Source: Spartobacteria bacterium
GTDB taxonomy: Bacteria; Verrucomicrobiota; Verrucomicrobiia; Chthoniobacterales; UBA10450
Reading direction: 5' to 3'
Assembly: GCA_003167365.1 (NCBI GenBank)
Contig: PMTM01000012.1
Span: 159,928 to 223,927, forward strand
Length of the DNA stretch: 64,000 nucleotides
The stretch's first letter is position 1; every line of letters begins with the position of its first letter. Both the position numbers and the translations under genes were made by a program. This document shows, in pieces, positions 52,175 through 60,968 of the stretch. The notes under the pieces were generated by a model, which worked only from the letters and a program-made list of their open reading frames with translations, made no database searches and was not told the origin of the DNA.

Positions 52175-52316
52175 TGTCATCTCGAGCAGAGCGAGAGACC
52201 TCTCACTGCACCCAGCCTATGCAGGCGTCCTTCAAGCAAGAAACGAAGCTCACGATTTCAAACATCCAAACACACTGGTGTTTTTGTGAGGCCCCTCGCA
52301 TCCGTTCGGGATGACA
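52175..52316. repeat. second MITE-like element after queD, containing a terminator hairpin
   Basis: 142 bases from TGTCATCTCGAGCAGAGCGA to CGTTCGGGATGACA, with the same end words as the element at 51657. Inside, AAACAC-ACTG-GTGTTT followed by TT (about 52268-52285) is a good intrinsic terminator for queE-queD. Confidence 0.65.
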
Positions 52317-52386
52317 AGCGTGGAAACCGCGGTCGCCGCTACACCGGTTGTGCTTTAAAAGCGCTCCCGTATAATCGCCAAACCGC

Positions 52387-52460
52387 GCGCTCGTAGCTCA
52401 ACTGGATAGAGCGTTGGCCTCCGAAGCCAAAGGTTGTGGGTTCGACCCCCGCCGGGCGCA
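52387..52460 (+). tRNA. tRNA-Arg (anticodon CCG)
   Basis: A complete 74-base cloverleaf. Acceptor arms GCGCTCG and CGGGCGC; D arm in TAGCTCAACTGGATAGAGC. The anticodon stem is TTGGC/GCCAA with loop CTCCGAA (anticodon CCG, reading CGG); the T arm is GTGGG-TTCGACC-CCCGC. CCA is not encoded. An inverted-repeat element starts 19 bases downstream. Confidence 0.94.
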
Positions 52461-52478
52461 GAGAACTGGTAGGGACGT

Positions 52479-52548
52479 GTCCGTGCGCGATCTAATTGTC
52501 TCGTTTTTCGCCTCGAAGTCCAAAAAATCGGACATATAGGTCGCGGAC
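52479..52548. repeat. inverted-repeat element upstream of the RND operon (left copy)
   Basis: GTCCGTGCGCGATCTAATTG opens and GGACATATAGGTCGCGGAC closes a 70-base imperfect palindrome. A related, oppositely oriented copy is at 57290-57352. It sits between tRNA-Arg and the efflux operon and could be a transposon-like end or a regulator-binding operator. Confidence 0.65.
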
Positions 52549-52612
52549 TCACAGGGCGGCGCGTATTATATATGATGCTGAGTTGCAACCGCGTTTCGCT
52601 CGGATAATTGCG

Positions 52613-53764
52613 ATGAAGAACGTGCGCGCTAATTTTCCGTTTTTATTTCTCTGCCTAGCCCTGGCGATTTCCGCTTGCTCGCGTAAGCCAGCTGCTCCAC
52701 CCCCGGCGCCGACAGTGCTGGTGACGAATGTGAAGCAGGAAGATGTGCCGATCTTTGACGACTTCGTCAGCACGCTCGATGGCTCCGTGAACGCAAGCAT
52801 TCAGGCGCGCGTGCAGGGTTATCTTACTTCGCTGAACTACAAGGAAGGGACTGCGGTCAAGAAAGGCGATCTTCTATTTCAGATAGATCCGCGGCCGTTC
52901 GAAGCCGCGCTGGCGCAGGCGAAAGCAGCCTTGGCGCAATCACAGGCGGCCCAGCGGCAGGCCGATCTCGCCGCGGAAAGAAATCTCAATCTATTCAAGA
53001 CGAAAGCGATCAGCGAACAGGACCGCGATAACGCCGTGCAAGCCGCGGCCGCGGCCAAGGCACAGGTGGAAGCGCAAGAAGCAGCAGTCCAGCAAGCGCA
53101 ATTGAACCGCGAGTTCACTGGCATTACGTCGCCCATCGATGGCATCGCGGGATTAGCCAAAGCGCAGGTCGGCGATCTGGTTGGCCCGAGCACGGGCGCG
53201 CTCACGACAGTCGCCACGGTCGATCCGATCAAGGCTTATTTTACCGTTAGCGATCAACGTTACACCACCTACTCGCAGCGCTGGGCAAATCCCGAGCAGC
53301 GCGCGGAGCACGAGAAGCAGCTCCAATTTGAATTGATCTTGGCTGATGGCTCCCATTTTTCCCAAAAGGGGGAACTCTTCGCGAAGGAAAACCAGGTGGA
53401 TGTGCGCACCGGTTCGGTCCGCATCGCGGCGATCTTTCCAAACCCGGGCAGTATTCTTCGACCAGGACAATTCGCGCGCATCCGCATCCGGACCGACGTG
53501 AGGCCAGGCGCGCTGCTCGTGCCGCAACGCGCCGTGACGGAACTGCAGGGCACTTACCAAGTGGCGGTCGTTGGGCAGGACAACAAGGTGCAAATTCAGA
53601 CGGTGAAAGTCGGACGGACGTTCGGCCAGCAGTGGATCATCGAAGATGGACTGCATGCCGGGGATCGAATTGTGATCGAGGGCGTGCAAAAGGCGCGCAA
53701 CGGCGCAACCGTTTCGCCGCAGCCGTGGACTCCGCCGAAGATCGCGGCAACAGAAACTCGCTAG
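52613..53764 (+). CDS. RND efflux periplasmic adaptor (membrane fusion) lipoprotein
   Basis: 383 residues. A signal peptide ends in lipobox AISAC, so it should be anchored to the inner membrane. Lipoyl/barrel-sandwich halves are SIQARVQGYLTSLNYKEGTA and ITSPIDGIAGLAKAQVGDLV, with an Ala/Gln-rich coiled-coil hairpin between them (about 105-175). The beta-barrel (SILRPGQFARIRI) and membrane-proximal domain follow. MexE/AcrA-type. It lies 10 bases upstream of the pump gene. No outer-membrane channel gene is nearby, so it probably uses one encoded elsewhere. Confidence 0.9.
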   Translation: MKNVRANFPFLFLCLALAISACSRKPAAPPPAPTVLVTNVKQEDVPIFDDFVSTLDGSVNASIQARVQGYLTSLNYKEGTAVKKGDLLFQIDPRPFEAALAQAKAALAQSQAAQRQADLAAERNLNLFKTKAISEQDRDNAVQAAAAAKAQVEAQEAAVQQAQLNREFTGITSPIDGIAGLAKAQVGDLVGPSTGALTTVATVDPIKAYFTVSDQRYTTYSQRWANPEQRAEHEKQLQFELILADGSHFSQKGELFAKENQVDVRTGSVRIAAIFPNPGSILRPGQFARIRIRTDVRPGALLVPQRAVTELQGTYQVAVVGQDNKVQIQTVKVGRTFGQQWIIEDGLHAGDRIVIEGVQKARNGATVSPQPWTPPKIAATETR

Positions 53765-53774
53765 CGCATCGCGC

Positions 53775-56700
53775 ATGTCGAAGTTCTTCATCAATCGGCC
53801 GATTGTCGCGATCGTCATTGCGATCCTGATGACGATCGTTGGCACCGTCGCGATGATTCAACTGCCGATCGCGCAGTTTCCGAAGATTGTCCCGCCGGAA
53901 ATTCAGGTGCGCGCCAATTACACCGGCGCCGACGCGCAAACGATCGAGCAATCGGTTGCGGCCCCAATCGAGCAACAGATGAGCGGCGTGGACCAGAGCA
54001 ACTACATCCAGTCGGTCAATGCGAACGGCTCCATTCGCATGACGATCAATTTCGACATCACGACGGATCCGAACACCGACCAGATCCTCTCGCAGCTCCG
54101 CGTTTCGCAAGCTACGTCGCAGTTGCCCACGGATGTCATCAACGCCGGTGTCACCGTGCAAAAGTCAACCACCGCGCCGCTCATGCTGGTCTCCTTGAAT
54201 TCACCGAAGGGAACTTACGACAATATTTTTCTCGCGAACTACGCCAACATCAATCTGATCGATCAACTCACGCGCGTGCCCGGCATTTCGAATGTGCAAG
54301 TATTCGGGGCCGGACAGTATGCGATGCGGCTGTGGGTGAAACCCGATCAGTTGGCGAAACTGAACGTGACCGTTCCCGACATCACGAATGCTTTGCGCGC
54401 GCAGAACACGGTCAATCCCGCAGGACAAATTGGCGGTGAACCCGCACCACCGGGACAGGAATTTACTTACACCGTGCGTTCTCCCGGACGCCTTACTTCG
54501 ATCGAGGAATTTGGTGAAATTGTGATTCGCGCGAATCCCGACGGCTCGCTTTTGCGACTGAAAGAAGTCGCGCGCATCGAGCTGGGCGCGCAAACCTACA
54601 ATCTCGCCGGTCGTCTCGATGGAAAACCTTCGGCGATTCTCGCGCTCTACCAGCTTCCGGGCACGAACGCGCTCGACGCCGCGAACGGAGTGAAGGCACT
54701 GATGAAGCGCGTGGCGCAACAATTCCCGCCCGACATGACTTACGCGATCCCGCTCGATACCACGCTGGCGGTCACGGCCGGAATGCATGAGATCATTTTC
54801 ACGCTGCTCGAAGCGCTCCTGCTGGTCATTCTGGTCGTTTTCGTTTTTCTGCAAGGCTGGCGCGCGACATTGATCCCGCTTTGCGCCGTGCCGGTTTCGC
54901 TCATCGGCACTTTCATGGTGTTCCCGCTCTTCGGATTTACGATCAACACGCTCGCGCTATTCGGTCTCGTGCTCGCGATCGGTCTGGTCGTCGATGACGC
55001 CATCGTCGTCGTCGAAGCCGTCCAGCATCATATCGATGAAGGCATGGCGCCGCGCGATGCCACGCTCCGCGCTATGGAAGAAGTTTCCGCGCCGGTCATC
55101 GGCATCGCGTTGGTTCTCTCGGCGGTCTTTGTTCCGACCGCGTTTATTCCCGGAATCACCGGCCGGCTTTATCAACAGTTCGCGCTCACCATTGCCATCT
55201 CGGTAATCTTGTCCGCTTTTAATGCGCTCACCCTCAGTCCCGCGCTTTCCGCCATGCTGTTGCATCCGACTAAAACCGCGCGCGGTCCGCTGGGTTGGTT
55301 CTTTGGCAAATTCAACAAAATCTTCCGCCGGACAACGGACCGTTACGTGAGCACGTCGCGGCTCGCGATCCAGAAAAGCGGAAGAAGCCTGATGCTACTC
55401 CTCATCTTCGCGATCGCGGCCGGCTTCTTCGGTTCCCGTTTGTCTTCCAGTTTTCTTCCGGAAGAAGACCAGGGTTATCTATATGGATCGCTGGCGTTGC
55501 CCTACGCAGCATCGCTGCAACGGACCGGCGATGCGGCCCGCAAAGTGGAAGAGGTGCTGCTGAAAACACCGGGCGTCGCCCACGTCACCAGTGTGCTCGG
55601 TTTCAGTTTGCTGAGTACCGTGCAGAACACCTACAACGCGTTTTTCTTCATCACCTTCAAACCTTGGGACGAGCGCACCAAGCCGGAGGAGCAATACGCC
55701 GCGCTCAAACAGAGCATCAACAAGCGTCTCGCCGCCATTCCCGAGGGCGTCGGATTCGCCTTTCCGCCGCCATCGATTCCAGGCATCGGCACTTCCGGCG
55801 GTGTGACCATGATGCTCGAAGATCGCGCCGGACGTGACGTCAATTTCCTCGGCGACAATCTGAACAAATACCTCGAAGCCATTCGTAAACGTCCGGAGAT
55901 CGCGTCCGCCACCACGACTTTTCTACCTTCAGTGCCGCAGGTTTTTATCGATGTCGACCGCGACAAAGTTCTGAAACAAGGCGTCGATCTCTCGGAAGTC
56001 AGTCAAACGCTGCAAACATTCATGGGCGGCTTCTTCGTTAACTACTTCAATCGCTTCGGACGCCAGTGGCAGGTCTTCGTGCAGGCCGAAGGCGAATACC
56101 GTGTCCGCGCCGAGAACGTGGGACTTTTCTTCGTGCGCAATGCCAATAGCGACATGGTGCCTTTGAGTTCGGTCACGAAAGTCGAACCGCGCGATGGCCC
56201 GGAGTTCACCATGCGCTTCAATCTTTATCGCGCCGCACAAATCAACGCGAGCGCCGCGCCCGGCTTCAGTTCCATCCAAGCGATGAAAGCGCTCGAAGAA
56301 ACATTCGCGCAAACGATGCCTCCGGAGATGGGTTACGACTACGCCGCGATGTCGTTCCAGGAAAAAAAGGCGCAAGAAGGCGTATCGCCGATGGTCGTTT
56401 TCGGCATGTCGCTTCTCTTCGTTTTTCTGATTCTGGCCGCGCTCTACGAAAGCTGGTCGCTGCCCTTTAGCGTCTTGTTAGGCACACCCATCGCCGTTTT
56501 CGGCGCGTACCTCGCCCTTTGGATGCGCGGCATGGAGAACAACGTTTACGCTCAGATCGGCCTCGTGATGTTGATCGGTCTCGCCGCCAAGAACGCGATT
56601 CTCATCGTTGAATTCGCCAAGCTCGAATACGAACGCGGCAAACCTTTGCTCGATGCCGCACTGGAAGGCGCGCGCTTGCGTTTGCGGCCAATCATCATGA

Positions 56701-56900
56701 CCTCGTTCGCCTTCATTCTCGGATGCGTCCCGCTTTGGCAGGCGTCCGGTTCAGGCGCCGTCGCCCGGCGCGTTATGGGCACGACCGTGATCGGCGGAAT
56801 GCTGGCCGCAACCTTGCTCGCCATCTTCTTGATTCCAGTCACCTACTACGTAATCCAGCGTTTCGCCGAACGTAAAAAGAGAAACCGGGCGTTCGAATAA
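53775..56900 (+). CDS. RND multidrug efflux pump, AcrB/MexF-type (HAE1)
   Basis: 1041 residues, full length. MSKFFINRPIVAIVIAILMT is the standard first helix. Twelve membrane helices and two large periplasmic loops follow. The proton-relay aspartates appear in GLVLAIGLVVDDAIVVVEAV (helix 4), and the second half has QIGLVMLIGLAAKNAILIVE. Substrate-loop motifs such as LPEEDQGYLYGSLALPYAAS are present. It exports hydrophobic or amphipathic compounds from the periplasm. The operon has adaptor and pump only; substrates cannot be predicted. Confidence 0.95.
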   Translation: MSKFFINRPIVAIVIAILMTIVGTVAMIQLPIAQFPKIVPPEIQVRANYTGADAQTIEQSVAAPIEQQMSGVDQSNYIQSVNANGSIRMTINFDITTDPNTDQILSQLRVSQATSQLPTDVINAGVTVQKSTTAPLMLVSLNSPKGTYDNIFLANYANINLIDQLTRVPGISNVQVFGAGQYAMRLWVKPDQLAKLNVTVPDITNALRAQNTVNPAGQIGGEPAPPGQEFTYTVRSPGRLTSIEEFGEIVIRANPDGSLLRLKEVARIELGAQTYNLAGRLDGKPSAILALYQLPGTNALDAANGVKALMKRVAQQFPPDMTYAIPLDTTLAVTAGMHEIIFTLLEALLLVILVVFVFLQGWRATLIPLCAVPVSLIGTFMVFPLFGFTINTLALFGLVLAIGLVVDDAIVVVEAVQHHIDEGMAPRDATLRAMEEVSAPVIGIALVLSAVFVPTAFIPGITGRLYQQFALTIAISVILSAFNALTLSPALSAMLLHPTKTARGPLGWFFGKFNKIFRRTTDRYVSTSRLAIQKSGRSLMLLLIFAIAAGFFGSRLSSSFLPEEDQGYLYGSLALPYAASLQRTGDAARKVEEVLLKTPGVAHVTSVLGFSLLSTVQNTYNAFFFITFKPWDERTKPEEQYAALKQSINKRLAAIPEGVGFAFPPPSIPGIGTSGGVTMMLEDRAGRDVNFLGDNLNKYLEAIRKRPEIASATTTFLPSVPQVFIDVDRDKVLKQGVDLSEVSQTLQTFMGGFFVNYFNRFGRQWQVFVQAEGEYRVRAENVGLFFVRNANSDMVPLSSVTKVEPRDGPEFTMRFNLYRAAQINASAAPGFSSIQAMKALEETFAQTMPPEMGYDYAAMSFQEKKAQEGVSPMVVFGMSLLFVFLILAALYESWSLPFSVLLGTPIAVFGAYLALWMRGMENNVYAQIGLVMLIGLAAKNAILIVEFAKLEYERGKPLLDAALEGARLRLRPIIMTSFAFILGCVPLWQASGSGAVARRVMGTTVIGGMLAATLLAIFLIPVTYYVIQRFAERKKRNRAFE

Positions 56901-57049
56901 TCCTCTCAAAGATTTGTGGCTGAGACAGCCGCCACTACATCTCAACGTCTCAACTCCTGGCCGCTCAACCTCCCGCTTTACACCTGGGACAGAAACTCTT
57001 CCCGCCCGCGAGTTTTCGCGTGGCTGGTTTCCGGCATGAAGAACCAAAA

Positions 57050-57299
57050 AATTCCCAATGCCCGCGCCGATCCCGTCCATTAACTGCACGCCGACGAGAT
57101 AGTAAGGATTATCGCTCAGCGTATAAAGCACGCCCCGAATCGGCAGCGCTGCGAAACCGATGAGAAAGACCGCTTTACGTCCCCAGGAACCAGCGAAGCG
57201 CCCGGCCGCCAGCGCGACTGGAATCATGATCATTTGTGCTCCAACGATACAAACAGCCATGTAGAGCGACGATCCTGTCGTTGCGCTGGCTAATTGTCC
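57050..57299 (-). pseudogene. MFS transporter internal fragment
   Basis: On the minus strand, about 80 residues resemble an internal part of a major facilitator transporter: GSSLYMAVCIVGAQMIMIPV, then the loop motif GRFAGSWGRKAVFLIGF, ALPIRGVLYTLSDNPYYL and VQLMDGIGAGI. The similarity stops abruptly near 57056 and the N-terminal half is absent. The fragment begins inside the right inverted repeat (57290-57352) and is followed, toward the pump gene, by a REP-like piece (GGCTGAGACAGCCGCCACTA near 56919-56938). Confidence 0.7.
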
Positions 57300-57352
57300 G
57301 ATTTCTTGGAACTTTGGACGCCTAATTTCGGACAATTAGGTCGCGCACGGAC
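57290..57352. repeat. inverted-repeat element (right copy)
   Basis: CTAATTGTCCG ... CGGACAATTAGG with the outer segment GTCGCGCACGGAC at 57340-57352. On the reverse strand it begins GTCCGTGCGCGACCTAATTG, matching the left copy at 52479 in 19 of 20 bases. The two copies point toward each other around the RND operon. Confidence 0.65.
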
Positions 57353-57668
57353 AGACTTATAAGGAATGGAATCAATTACGCGGAGAAGAGTCCCGTGGAA
57401 TAGTGCTGCCGTAAAGGAAGGCGAACATGAACACCAAGCCACAAACGCTCAACGAATTCCTCTGATGTGCGCGCAGTCGTCGGGACGACAAAGAATCCAT
57501 TCGCAATCTGTGACAAGGCCAGCGAAGCGAATGCCGATCAGCCGGCCGTTGGAGCGCCCTCAATCGTCAGTCATCAGGCATCCATGCTTTAAAAGTATCA
57601 GGTATTATCAAAAGAGGTATTGTCCCGACGAAGTGCCAACGTCCAAGGTGCCAGGAGGCGTAAAAGTT
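57353..57668. other. leader region of the DUF3300 gene, no clear gene
   Basis: 316 bases. A 12-codon ATG frame at 57427 with AAGGAAGG upstream is the only initiation-like signal; it is too short to name. A possible -10 (TATTAT) occurs at about 57602, and AGGAGG lies about 13 bases before the DUF3300 start. The long open frame across this region has no protein-like pattern. Confidence 0.4.
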
Positions 57669-58769
57669 ATGAAAGGATTCTTTGTATTGGTTTGCTTTTT
57701 AGCGATTCCGCCGGTCGCCCACGCGGTAGACCCTTCTCCCGTGGCGCCCGCCAAAACTGAAACCGCCGCGGACCTGAAGCAACTCGTAGCACCGATTGCA
57801 TTGTACCCAGACGCATTGGTCGGGCAGATCCTCGCGGCTTCAACGTATCCGGATCAGGTGGTCGGGGCTGATCGTTGGATGCAAGCGCATTCCAATTTGA
57901 AGGGAGCGGAGCTGGCAAAAGAGGTGGATCAGCAAAGCTGGGACCCGAGCGTCAAAGCTCTGACCGAGTATCCGTCGGTTCTTGCTAACATGGACAAGAA
58001 CCTGGCGTGGACATCGTCGCTTGGGGACGTCTATATGAACCAGCCCGACGCCCTACTCAAAACGGTGCAGACGATGCGCCAGATAGCGAAAAAGGCGGGA
58101 ACACTAAAGAGCACACCGCAGCAGACGGTAGCGATGGAGGATCAATCGATTGATATCCAGCCGACCAACCCCAACGTCGTTTACTTGCCGCAATATAATC
58201 CATGGAGTGTTTATGGAGAACCCATCCCGGCCTACGCGGACTGGTTCGAAGAGCCCGGGATCTTCTTCGGCGGACCAGACATTTTCTGGGGGGATGGTTT
58301 TGATCTGGGTTTTTACGACGGGTTCGACTGGGGTTGGCCAGTTTGGGGATGCGACTGGCATCACCACAGAGTCACCCACCGCGGAACTGCCTACACCTCG
58401 TACAGTCGAACCTTTGTCGACCGCAAGAACTTCAATCGCGTCCAGGCGGAGCGAACTCGCGCCGCCAGCACTACGGCCAACGAGCGCGAGCGAGCGGTGA
58501 ATGCGAATGTCGTGCCAAACGACTTGCGTTCGACAAGGTCAGTCAATCAAGCAACCCGGACCGTGCCCCCCGCTCCGACCTCAAATATTAGCAGCTTAAC
58601 GCAAGGGCGAACCATGGAGGGCACCCATTCCACTGCCTTCAGTGGTTTTAACCATGGTGGCGCAACCCGGAGCTTCTCCGCCCGCGGACAAATGAGCGCC
58701 GGCCGTAGTTTCAGCGGAGGTGGATTCTCTGGCGGTGGCGGTCACGGCGGCGGTGGCGGCCACAGATAA
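57669..58769 (+). CDS. DUF3300 secreted protein
   Basis: 366 residues. The signal peptide MKGFFVLVCFLAIPPVAHA is followed by the DUF3300 domain: LKQLVAPIALYPDALVGQIL, ASTYPDQVV and VKALTEYPSVLANM, then NPNVVYLPQYNPWSVYG. A Gly/Trp/Asp-rich stretch comes next, and the tail is Ser/Arg-rich, ending in a Gly/His run (GGGGHGGGGGHR). Function is not established; the His-rich tail could bind metal. Paired with a DUF2950 gene, a common neighbour. Confidence 0.85.
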   Translation: MKGFFVLVCFLAIPPVAHAVDPSPVAPAKTETAADLKQLVAPIALYPDALVGQILAASTYPDQVVGADRWMQAHSNLKGAELAKEVDQQSWDPSVKALTEYPSVLANMDKNLAWTSSLGDVYMNQPDALLKTVQTMRQIAKKAGTLKSTPQQTVAMEDQSIDIQPTNPNVVYLPQYNPWSVYGEPIPAYADWFEEPGIFFGGPDIFWGDGFDLGFYDGFDWGWPVWGCDWHHHRVTHRGTAYTSYSRTFVDRKNFNRVQAERTRAASTTANERERAVNANVVPNDLRSTRSVNQATRTVPPAPTSNISSLTQGRTMEGTHSTAFSGFNHGGATRSFSARGQMSAGRSFSGGGFSGGGGHGGGGGHR

Positions 58770-58804
58770 ATCAATCTCTATATAGAAAGAACGAGGAACC
58801 TCAT

Positions 58805-59716
58805 ATGAAAACAAAACTTACGCACAGCGCACGCACAGCGTTCACTGGATGCAAACCCGCCATCATTCGTTGGAGATTATTGACCGTCGCCGGGTTGCTA
58901 GCGCTGGTTGAATTCAACTTCAGTCACAACTGCCCGGCACAGCAACCGCAGCCCGCGAATGACCGGACCTTCCCATCGTCGGAAGAAGCAAGTCGTGCTC
59001 TCTTCAACGCGGTGCAGAGTCATGACGACCAGGCCATCATGCAGATTCTCCATGGAGAAAAGGGCCTTGTTTCTCTCGGCGACGCCGAGGCGGAGAAATT
59101 CGAGCGGGAAAATTTTGTCCAGAAATACCAAGAGATGCACCGGCTGGTGCGAGAACCAGACGGAGCAACCGTGCTTTACATCGGGGCCGAGAACTGGCCT
59201 CTCCCGATCCCCCTGGTGTCGAAAAAGGGACACTGGACGTTCGATTGCAAAGCGGGAAAGAAGGAAGTGCTATTCCGGCAGATCGGAAGCAATGAGTTAA
59301 CGGCCATCGCCATTTGCCATGAGCTCATCGCGGTGGGAAAAGGAGACAAGCCCACTCTCGACGAAGCCGTCAGCGATTATATGAAACACGTTGTCAAAAC
59401 CGACGCGGAAAATAAGAGCGATGCTGCGGCCGACGGGGGAAGTGAGAAATCGACGCCGTTCCACGGCTACTATTTTCGCGATCTAACCGGTCGGAAGAGT
59501 AGCGAGGCCCAGGGAACGACCGGCGAAGTCGCGTTTCTGGCCTATCCCGCCGAATACCGCTCTTCAGGAGTGATGACGTTTATCGTAAATCAAGACGGCG
59601 TGGTCTATGAAAAAGACCTTGGTCCGAACAACGCCAAGCTGGTCACGGCCATGGTGAGCTACAAGAAGGATTCCACCTGGCGAGCGTCGGAAAATCAGGA
59701 AGTCTCAGAGCCGTAG
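58805..59716 (+). CDS. DUF2950 secreted protein
   Basis: 303 residues. The N-terminus has a hydrophobic export segment (LLTVAGLLALVEF). The DUF2950 pattern follows: FPSSEEASRALFNAVQSHDD, HWTFDCKAGKKEVLFRQIG, then FHGYYFRDLTGR, GEVAFLAYPAEYRSSGVMTF and QDGVVYEKDLG. Family function unknown. It follows DUF3300 by 35 bases with GAACGAGGAA upstream, so the two form an operon and probably act together in the envelope. Confidence 0.85.
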   Translation: MKTKLTHSARTAFTGCKPAIIRWRLLTVAGLLALVEFNFSHNCPAQQPQPANDRTFPSSEEASRALFNAVQSHDDQAIMQILHGEKGLVSLGDAEAEKFERENFVQKYQEMHRLVREPDGATVLYIGAENWPLPIPLVSKKGHWTFDCKAGKKEVLFRQIGSNELTAIAICHELIAVGKGDKPTLDEAVSDYMKHVVKTDAENKSDAAADGGSEKSTPFHGYYFRDLTGRKSSEAQGTTGEVAFLAYPAEYRSSGVMTFIVNQDGVVYEKDLGPNNAKLVTAMVSYKKDSTWRASENQEVSEP

Positions 59717-59904
59717 CCAGGAAAACAGCAGATCTCAACAAGGACATAATTATGTTGGGAAGCGGACTCTCCGGTCTGAATTCGCACTATTATGTTGTCT
59801 TCTTTGGCGTCACTATCGAGCTCCAAACTTCGTGACGAAAAAGAGCTCGCCCCGCTAAAATAAGCATGTTCGAACCGATATTTCTTTGGGTCCCAGTCTG
59901 TTAG

Positions 59905-60120
59905 CTTAAAAAGGTCGACGTTGTGGCGAAACTCGTGGGTTGCGATAAAACCAGCGTCTTGAATTGGGAGAAAGGACATACAACCCCGGGCGCCAGTCAC
60001 ATAGCCGGAATGATGAACTTCTTGAGTCACAACCATTTCAAAATGACCGCGGCGCGAACCAATACATCTAAGCGTGGTCGCGCAATCCAAAGGACCGCAC
60101 GAGCGATGACCGGAACGTAG
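59905..60120 (+). pseudogene. remnant of an XRE-type HTH domain
   Basis: The frame LKKVDVVAKLVGCDKTSVLN-WEKGHTTP matches the second half of a helix-turn-helix of the short XRE-like proteins that read ...VAKLIGVDKTSV.NWE. A stop codon lies just before it and the sequence after residue 35 is unrelated, so the gene is truncated at both ends. The rest of 59717-60159 shows no other gene. Confidence 0.5.
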
Positions 60121-60159
60121 GGCTCGGTCGTGGGAGCTGCCGGCTTTGGTAAAAGGCGG

Positions 60160-60927
60160 TCAAAGTCCTGGACTGCCCTGCATGATCCCGCCATCGGCGA
60201 AGACAGTTGTGGCCGTAATGTAACTAGCTCCCTCGCTGGCCAAGAACCCAACGAGACTGGCGATTTCCTCGGGCATTGCCACGCGACCCAACGGAATCGC
60301 GCTGTCCAGTTTTTTCAAGAGCGTCGGATCATTCATCGTGCCGAGGTTAATCGGCGTCGTCACGGCGCCGGGACCGACGCCGACGACGAGAATGTTGTGC
60401 GGCGCCAGCTCGACTCCTGCCGTACGCGTCAACATCCGCATCCCGCCTTTCGAGAGGCAGTAGGCTGTGTTGCCGGGCATCGGCCAGTCTTCATGCACGG
60501 AGGTGATATTAATAATGCGACCACCATCACCTTGTCTGATCATCTGCTGCGCGGCGAACTGGGTGCCGAAGAACGCACTCTTTAGATTTATGGCGAGCAC
60601 CTTTTCATACTGCGCCTCGGTCGTATCGAGAATAGACGTGCGCGTTTCGATGCCGGCGTTATTGACCATGATGTCCACGCGCCCGAATTCCTTGACCGCG
60701 GTGGCGAATAAGTTTTGCAAATCGGCGACCTGGCTAACGTCGGCTTCCACCCCGATCACACGATCACCGAACGCGAGGACCTGTTTTTCGAGAGCATCGG
60801 TCGCTTCGGGATGCGCGAGATAGTCAATGATAATGCTGGCGCCTTGCCGGGCGAGTTCCAATACGATGGCCATGCCGATGCCGCTATTGCCACCGGTGAC
60901 GATGGCTACTTTGCTTTTAAGATTCAT
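60160..60927 (-). CDS. short-chain dehydrogenase/reductase
   Basis: 255 residues, classical SDR. The cofactor motif is VTGGNSGIGMAI, with NNAGIETR, catalytic S in NITSVHEDWP and Y/K in AYCLSKGGM, and the C-terminal TTVFADGGIMQ. It resembles glucose 1-dehydrogenase-like enzymes; substrate and cofactor preference are not certain. The ATG at 60927 is chosen because upstream sequence lacks SDR character. Third gene of a leftward operon after a GMC oxidoreductase and an MFS transporter, suggesting sugar or polyol oxidation. Confidence 0.88.
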   Translation of the reverse strand: MNLKSKVAIVTGGNSGIGMAIVLELARQGASIIIDYLAHPEATDALEKQVLAFGDRVIGVEADVSQVADLQNLFATAVKEFGRVDIMVNNAGIETRTSILDTTEAQYEKVLAINLKSAFFGTQFAAQQMIRQGDGGRIINITSVHEDWPMPGNTAYCLSKGGMRMLTRTAGVELAPHNILVVGVGPGAVTTPINLGTMNDPTLLKKLDSAIPLGRVAMPEEIASLVGFLASEGASYITATTVFADGGIMQGSPGL

Positions 60928-60968
60928 GATGTTTTCCCTGGTTCTTGAGCTGGATCGTTGAGTGAATG

